Assembly: GCA_913775005.1 (NCBI GenBank)
Contig: CAJYKY010000089.1
Span: 1-34,152 of the forward strand
Reading direction: 5' to 3'
DNA length: 34,152 bases
Source of the DNA: an uncultured Achromobacter sp.
Lineage (GTDB): Bacteria; Pseudomonadota; Gammaproteobacteria; Burkholderiales; Burkholderiaceae_B
In this document: positions 30,743 through 34,152 of the stretch, in pieces
Position numbering within the stretch: position 1 is the first letter of the stretch
How the letters are laid out: each line of letters opens with the position of its first letter
Made by a program: the position numbers and the translations under genes
The notes under the pieces: generated by a model
Seen by the model: only the letters and a program-made list of their open reading frames with translations
Databases searched by the model: none
What the model was told of the DNA's origin: nothing

Positions 30743-30784
30743 GCACAGCGCTGGGCGCCATTCGTTAAGCGCCGCTCGCTGTGC
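30743..30784. terminator. Hairpin between the convergent NDT and TetR genes
   Basis: The outer stem is GCACAGCG (30743-30750) with CGCTGTGC (30777-30784), perfect. The inner stem is GGCGC (30754-30758) with GCGCC (30769-30773). It begins at the base after the NDT stop codon. It has no T-tract, but its place between convergent genes suggests transcription stopping or message protection on both strands. Confidence 0.6.
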
Positions 30785-30835
30785 ATCACCGCAGCATCTG
30801 CATCGTCGACGCCCTGTTGACGTCCCGACGCCGGA

Positions 30836-31540
30836 TCAGGCTGCGGCTTTGCGGCGCGGCGTTTTCTTGGCGGGCGCACGGCTGGTCGCGGTCGCCGCTT
30901 TACGTGTCTTGACGGGTGCCGCGCCGCCCGGCGTAGCCAGATAACCCATCACGGCATCGACCACCGCTTGTTCCAGTTGCCGGGTGTCGAACCCCGCCGG
31001 CGGCTCCAGTGTCATGGCGTGCACCAACGATTCCATGATGCGCAGCACGACATACGTGGCCAGGTCGCGATCCTGTTGCACGATCTCGGCGCGATGCAGT
31101 TCCAGCAGATGCCGCATGCGGCGGTGGATATCCTGATCGGCCAGGCTGTGTTCACGCGGCGTATCGAATAGCGGAAATTCGCGTTCCAGCACGCGGTGCA
31201 GCGCGGGTTCCAGCATGTGTGCGTGCAGCATGGCCTGGACGATGGCGGCCACGCGTTCCGTCAGCGTGGCGGCGGGGTTGCTGTTCAGCACATCATCGAT
31301 GACATCCAGCATCTGGTTGTCGTGGCGCTGGTGCAGCGCGGCGATCAGCGCGTTCTTGTTTGGAAAATACTGGTACAGCGATCCGACGCTGACCCCCGCT
31401 GTTTCAGCGATCAGGTTGGTGTTGGTGCCTGCGTAGCCGTGCGCGGCCAGAACGCGAGCCGTGGCTTGCAGAATCGTGTCGACGGTGTGCTGGGACCGGA
31501 GTTGGCGCGGTGATTTCCGGGGCTGGGGAATGGCAGTCAT
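30836..31540 (-). CDS. TetR-family regulator with a basic C-terminal tail
   Basis: A 234-residue repressor. The helix-turn-helix lies at about 40-62 (TNTNLIAETAGVSVGSLYQYF, cut as NLIAETAGVSVGSLYQYF), followed by a helical effector domain. The last 24 residues or so are a lysine/arginine/alanine tail (KTRKAATATSRAPAKK then TPRRKAAA) with nine basic and no acidic residues, unlike ordinary TetR proteins and like bacterial histone-H1-type tails. It is divergent from the MFS gene, with an inverted repeat in the gap, so it probably represses that exporter and itself. The gene ends 51 nt from the NDT hairpin. Confidence 0.9.
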   Translation of the reverse strand: MTAIPQPRKSPRQLRSQHTVDTILQATARVLAAHGYAGTNTNLIAETAGVSVGSLYQYFPNKNALIAALHQRHDNQMLDVIDDVLNSNPAATLTERVAAIVQAMLHAHMLEPALHRVLEREFPLFDTPREHSLADQDIHRRMRHLLELHRAEIVQQDRDLATYVVLRIMESLVHAMTLEPPAGFDTRQLEQAVVDAVMGYLATPGGAAPVKTRKAATATSRAPAKKTPRRKAAA

Positions 31541-31568
31541 GGATGCGTGGAAAGGCGAGTATCAAACC

Positions 31569-31582
31569 TGAGCATAGGCTCA
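31569..31582. promoter_or_regulatory. Candidate TetR operator
   Basis: TGAGC-ATAG-GCTCA is a perfect 5+4+5 inverted repeat, 28 nt upstream of the TetR start and 107 nt upstream of the MFS start. It is the only clear symmetrical site in the divergent gap. Confidence 0.5.
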
Positions 31583-31689
31583 TAAAATTTGCGGCAGACA
31601 GTCCGGGTGGAAAACCGCAAGCGCGGATTATGCCATCGCCGAATTCTCGCGATGGTTTCGGAGTGTCATTTCCCTTTCAAGGATTCTTC

Positions 31690-32907
31690 ATGTCGAATGT
31701 ATCGACGGCCGGGGCGGCGCCCACGGCCCAGGGACCCGTGCGCTCTATTTTTGCGCAATTGCTGCCGTTGGTCCTGGCAGTGTTCATTGGATTTTTCATG
31801 GTGGGCCTGCCGATGCCGGTATTGCCGCTCTATGTGGACGGCACGTTGGGAATGGGCGCGGTGGTGGTGGGCGTGGTGGCGGGCTTGCAGTTTGCCGCTG
31901 CGCTGATGTCGCGCGCCTACGCGGGGTCTTTGGCGGATCGCCGGGGCGCGCGGCGCGCGGTTGTGATTGGCTTTGTGCTGGGGGCGGCGGCGGGAGGGCT
32001 TTATCTGCTGGCCGAGCAGTGGTCGGCGTGGGCACAGGGGGCGTTGACCGCGCTGCTGGCCGGTCGGGCGTTGATGGGGTGCGCGGAAAGCCTGATCGTC
32101 ACCGGCGCGCTGAGCTGGGGCGTGGGCCGCGTGGGGCCGCAGAACGCGGGCCGGGTGATGGCCTGGGTGGGGGTGGCGATCTATGCGGCGTATGCGCTGG
32201 GCGCGCCGGCGGGGATGTGGTTGTATCGGTCGGCGGGTTTCGCGGGGATTGCGTGGGCGACAGTGGCGATTCCGTTGTTGGCCTTGGCGTTGGTGTGGCG
32301 TCAACGCGCGGTGCCGGCCGCCGCAGGCGTACGGACCCCGTTCTATCGGGTGGTGGGGATGGTGTCGTTGCCGGGCTTGGGGCTGGCATTGACGAGCGTG
32401 GGCTTCGGTGTGATTACCGCGTTTGTCAGTCTGTTCTTTGCGCAGCGCGGGTGGGACGGCGCAGCGTGGATGTTCAGTGCGTTTGGCGTGGGGTTTATTG
32501 CGGCGCGGGTGTTTTTTGCAGGCTTGCCGGACAAGCTGGGCGGTGCGCGTGTGGCGTTGGTGTGCGTGCTGGTCGAGGCCGTGGGCCAGGGCTTGATCTG
32601 GTCTGCGGTGGCGCCGGCATGGGCGTATGGCGGAGCCTTGTTGACGGGGGCGGGCTATTCGCTGGCGTTTCCGGCGTTCGGCGTGGAGGCTGTGCGGCGC
32701 GTTCCAGCGGCGAGCCGAGGGGCGGCGATGGGCGCGTATGTGGCGTTTCTGGATGTGGCGTTGGGGCTTAGCGGGCCGCTCGCGGGGTGGTTGGCGGATG
32801 CGCGCGGGTACGGCGCGGTGTATGGGATGGGGGGTGTGTGTGCGCTGGCGGCGGTGAGCGTGGCGGTGGCGCTGAGACGTGCGGCGCCGGGTGCCACGGG
32901 GCGGTGA
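31690..32907 (+). CDS. MFS transporter, YhhS/YfcJ type
   Basis: A 405-residue major-facilitator protein with 12 predicted membrane helices. The loop 2-3 motif GSLADRRGARRAV is at about 78-90. GLPMPVLPLYVDGTLGMGAVVVGVVAGLQ (quoted as GLPMPVLPLYV), LWGVG-like SWGVGRVGPQNAGRVMAWVG, and SLAFPAFGVEAVRRVP match E. coli YhhS/YfcJ as I recall them. I chose the ATG at 31690 with AAGGA upstream; the frame is open another 60 codons, into the divergent promoter. These exporters are linked with sugar or small-molecule efflux. The probable repressor is the divergent TetR gene. Its third codon positions are unusually G-rich compared with genes on the left of the window. Confidence 0.9.
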   Translation: MSNVSTAGAAPTAQGPVRSIFAQLLPLVLAVFIGFFMVGLPMPVLPLYVDGTLGMGAVVVGVVAGLQFAAALMSRAYAGSLADRRGARRAVVIGFVLGAAAGGLYLLAEQWSAWAQGALTALLAGRALMGCAESLIVTGALSWGVGRVGPQNAGRVMAWVGVAIYAAYALGAPAGMWLYRSAGFAGIAWATVAIPLLALALVWRQRAVPAAAGVRTPFYRVVGMVSLPGLGLALTSVGFGVITAFVSLFFAQRGWDGAAWMFSAFGVGFIAARVFFAGLPDKLGGARVALVCVLVEAVGQGLIWSAVAPAWAYGGALLTGAGYSLAFPAFGVEAVRRVPAASRGAAMGAYVAFLDVALGLSGPLAGWLADARGYGAVYGMGGVCALAAVSVAVALRRAAPGATGR

Positions 32908-32929
32908 TGGATCACAGCCCCGTGGCGCC
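32890..32929. terminator. Hairpin between the convergent MFS and ribB genes
   Basis: GGTGCCACGGGGC (32890-32902) pairs with GCCCCGTGGCGCC (32917-32929), 13 bp with one G-U pair. The MFS stop codon sits in the loop. ribB ends 21 nt beyond on the other strand. No T-tract follows. It is probably a bidirectional stop or stabilising structure. Confidence 0.6.
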
Positions 32930-32949
32930 CCGTGACGCTGGGGGCGCGC

Positions 32950-33663
32950 TTAGACGGTGGCGGCCATTTCCAGGACTTCGTCGTCGATGGATTCAGCCTG
33001 ACCGTCCTTGAGTTGTTGCAGGTGGTCTGCCAGTTCGGCGATGGTCAGCGCAACCAGGCCGTGCTGGGCGGCGTAGCGCTCCAATGAGGCGCCGCGCATC
33101 ATGGTGCCGTCGGCGTTCATCAGTTCGCACAGCACGCCGGCGGGGCGCAGGCCGGCCAGCACGGCCAGGTCGACGGAGCCTTCGGTGTGGCCGCGGCGGG
33201 TCAGCACGCCGCCGGGCTGGGCACGCAGCGGGAATACGTGGCCGGGGCTGACGATGTCTTCGCTTTGCGCGGTGGGCGAGATGGCGGCGCGAATGGTGGT
33301 GACGCGGTCGACGGCAGAGACGCCGGTGCTGACGCCTTCGCGCGCTTCGATGGAGACGGTGAAGGCGGTGGCGAAGCGGCTTTGGTTGCGCTGGACCATC
33401 GGGGGCAGTTCCAGGCGGTCAAGGGTGTCGCCGGGCAGGCACAGGCAGACGATGCCGCTGCCGTCGCGGATGAGCTGGGCCATGACGGGCACGGTGAGCT
33501 TGTCGGCGGCGACGATGAGATCGGCTTCGTTTTCGCGGTCGAAGTCGTCCATGAGGATGACGGGGCGGCCCAGGCGCAGATGGTGCAGCGCGCGTTGCAG
33601 GCGGGCGGCGAAGGGCTGAGAAGCCAGGCTGGGGAGGGACTGCGGGGTATTGAGGTTGGACAT
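32950..33663 (-). CDS. ribB: 3,4-Dihydroxy-2-butanone 4-phosphate synthase
   Basis: A 237-residue RibB. It converts ribulose 5-phosphate to 3,4-dihydroxy-2-butanone 4-phosphate plus formate, the four-carbon branch of riboflavin synthesis. Active-site blocks: MDDFDRENEADLI (D39, D40, R43, E44, E46), SPGHVFPLRAQPGGVL (H142), RRGHTEGSVDL (R156-E161) and CELMNADG (E180). There is no GTP cyclohydrolase II (RibA) domain, so this is the stand-alone form. It lies behind an FMN riboswitch on the same strand, the classical feedback control. A hairpin covering the ribosome-binding site lies directly before the ATG. Confidence 0.95.
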   Translation of the reverse strand: MSNLNTPQSLPSLASQPFAARLQRALHHLRLGRPVILMDDFDRENEADLIVAADKLTVPVMAQLIRDGSGIVCLCLPGDTLDRLELPPMVQRNQSRFATAFTVSIEAREGVSTGVSAVDRVTTIRAAISPTAQSEDIVSPGHVFPLRAQPGGVLTRRGHTEGSVDLAVLAGLRPAGVLCELMNADGTMMRGASLERYAAQHGLVALTIAELADHLQQLKDGQAESIDDEVLEMAATV

Positions 33664-33667
33664 TGTT

Positions 33668-33707
33668 GAAACGCTCTCGCAAAAGAAAAGTGGGCGAAAA
33701 ACGTTTC
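33668..33707 (-). promoter_or_regulatory. Hairpin covering the ribB ribosome-binding site
   Basis: Read on the minus strand, GAAACG...TCGC pairs with GCGAGAGCGTTTC: 33668-33673 with 33702-33707, and 33677-33680 with 33694-33697. The only purine-rich stretch before the ATG (GAGAG) is inside the 3' arm. When formed, it would hide the Shine-Dalgarno, so it may be the translational output of the riboswitch. Confidence 0.55.
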
Positions 33708-33741
33708 AGGGCTAATTGACAGCCGAACGCAATACGAAAGG

Positions 33742-33761
33742 CCGGGCGCGTCGGCGCCCGG
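33742..33761 (-). terminator. Hairpin downstream of the FMN aptamer (candidate expression platform)
   Basis: CCGGGCGC pairs perfectly with GCGCCCGG around a 4-nt loop, about 23 nt after the end of the aptamer. On the minus strand it is followed by CCTTTCGTATT, only partly T-rich. It could be a weak FMN-dependent terminator. Confidence 0.6.
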
Positions 33762-33783
33762 ACAAGCGGTGGTGTGTCGGCAC

Positions 33784-33928
33784 ATCTTCTCTCATCCGGA
33801 CTATGACCGTCGGCTCTGGCATTTCACCAGATCTGCTGACCCCGATGTCCGAAGACGCCGGGCGCTCGCGGGCTCGCCATATTGCATGGCATACCGCCGG
33901 TGGGGAATTGCACCCCGCCCTGAAGACG
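33784..33928 (-). ncRNA. FMN riboswitch (RFN element)
   Basis: On the minus strand the conserved RFN parts appear in order. These are P1 5' arm GTCTTC, AGGGCGGGGTGCAATTCCC, ACCGGCGGTATGCC, GAGCCCGCGAGCGCC, GATCTGGTGAAATGCCAG, GCCGACGGTCATAGTCCGG and ATGAGAGAAGAT. P1 closes between GTCTTC (33927-33922) and GAAGAT (33789-33784). The element binds FMN and turns down the riboflavin gene that follows. It lies 120 nt upstream of the ribB start. Confidence 0.95.
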
Positions 33929-33957
33929 TACTGCATGTCGTGTTAACGACTTTCGGG

Positions 33958-33963
33958 ATTGTA
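33958..33963 (-). promoter_or_regulatory. -10 box of the ribB/riboswitch transcript
   Basis: TACAAT (minus strand, 33963-33958) lies about 30 nt upstream of the aptamer. No good -35 is found at 17 nt; that position falls at the edge of a G-quadruplex-capable tract (33987-34009 on the plus strand). Confidence 0.5.
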
Positions 33964-33986
33964 CGCCTGGATGGTTTTGTGTGTGT

Positions 33987-34009
33987 GGGTGGGCTTGGTG
34001 GGGGTGGGG
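33987..34009 (+). repeat. G-quadruplex-capable tract upstream of ribB
   Basis: Four G-runs (GGG 33987-33989, GGG 33991-33993, GGGGG 34000-34004, GGGG 34006-34009) separated by loops of 1, 6 and 1 nt fit the G3+N1-7 rule on the plus strand. The tract sits just upstream of the promoter of the riboswitch transcript. Confidence 0.6.
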
Positions 34010-34026
34010 TTATGGCGCGACGGTGC

Positions 34027-34152
34027 GGGCTTTCTTTTGACGCCCGGCGCGGCGGTGTCGCGGGGCGCGCGGGGCAACGATTGCGGTCCGGAGCCTTCGC
34101 TCCGGACGGCCCCTGCGTCATCCTCGTTGCGGCCTTTGGCCGCTGCCTTCGG
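34027..34152 (-). repeat. Dispersed intergenic repeat, right copy (inverted, cut by window end)
   Basis: The reverse complement of 34152-34027 matches 3354-3480. The ends CCGAAGGCAGCGGCC, the perfect hairpin TCCGGAGC-GAAG-GCTCCGGA, the block CGCAATCGTTGCCCCGC and the end GGCGTCAAAAGAA are shared. Differences cluster between the hairpins and after the CCCCGC block. The copy runs to the window edge and may extend beyond it. It lies upstream of the ribB leader. No gene is visible between 33964 and 34152. Confidence 0.75.

Noticed and set aside
33801..34121. 106-codon frame over the FMN riboswitch and the right repeat
   Set aside because: It runs through a conserved RNA aptamer and a dispersed repeat, and shares the peptide SGAKAPDRNRCP with the left repeat copy only because the DNA repeat is shared.

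Overview
The window looks like chromosome from a high-GC betaproteobacterium of the Alcaligenaceae, most likely Achromobacter or a close Bordetella relative. This is inferred from gene content (a Bug/TctC-type binding protein, many ABC uptake systems, many one-gene regulators), the GC-rich codon usage and short GC-rich dispersed repeats. No database search was possible. There are 32 protein-coding genes (the first is cut by the window edge), one FMN riboswitch and several DNA repeats. I see no rRNA, tRNA, CRISPR array, insertion sequence or phage gene.

Layout. (1) 1-3004: the end of an operon with an FAD amine/amino-acid oxidase (partial), a PotD-type ABC binding protein and a GhrA-like hydroxyacid reductase. 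(2) 3005-3622: a gene-free, C-rich stretch with hairpins, one copy of a dispersed repeat and a 23-bp tandem repeat. (3) 3623-5380: an AraC/GyrI regulator converging on a LysR regulator. (4) 5535-10366: a Bug-family binding protein followed by HyuA and HyuB, divergent from the LysR gene; a T-N11-A palindrome lies between. (5) 10380-19697: a GntR/UTRA regulator divergent from a tight nine-gene operon. The operon encodes a complete polyamine/opine-type ABC importer, a three-part HcnABC/opine-oxidase-like dehydrogenase, a second FAD oxidoreductase and a RidA-type imine deaminase. Four copies of TTGTnCGGACAA lie between the regulator and the operon. (6) 25817 down to 19672 (minus strand): a BMP-type nucleoside/nucleobase ABC importer (binding protein, double ATPase, two permeases) followed by a cytosine-deaminase-like enzyme. 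A sigma-54 promoter and an NtrC-like enhancer site lie upstream. (7) 26320-30742: DedA-rhodanese fusion, PanE-like reductase, NAD(P)-binding oxidoreductase, tandem terminators, then a three-gene set (SnoaL-like protein, flavin reductase, nucleoside deoxyribosyltransferase). (8) 30836-34152: a TetR regulator divergent from a YhhS-type MFS exporter, then ribB under an FMN riboswitch, and a second, inverted copy of the dispersed repeat at the window edge.

How it fits together. Most of the window is nitrogen scavenging. The nine-gene operon can import a small amino compound, oxidise its C-N bond and hydrolyse the imine formed. The HyuAB block can take in and open a cyclic amide. The minus-strand operon can import nucleobases and deaminate them, apparently under general nitrogen control. 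The oxidase and binding protein at the left edge are paralogues of members of the nine-gene operon, so the organism seems to carry at least two versions of this pathway.
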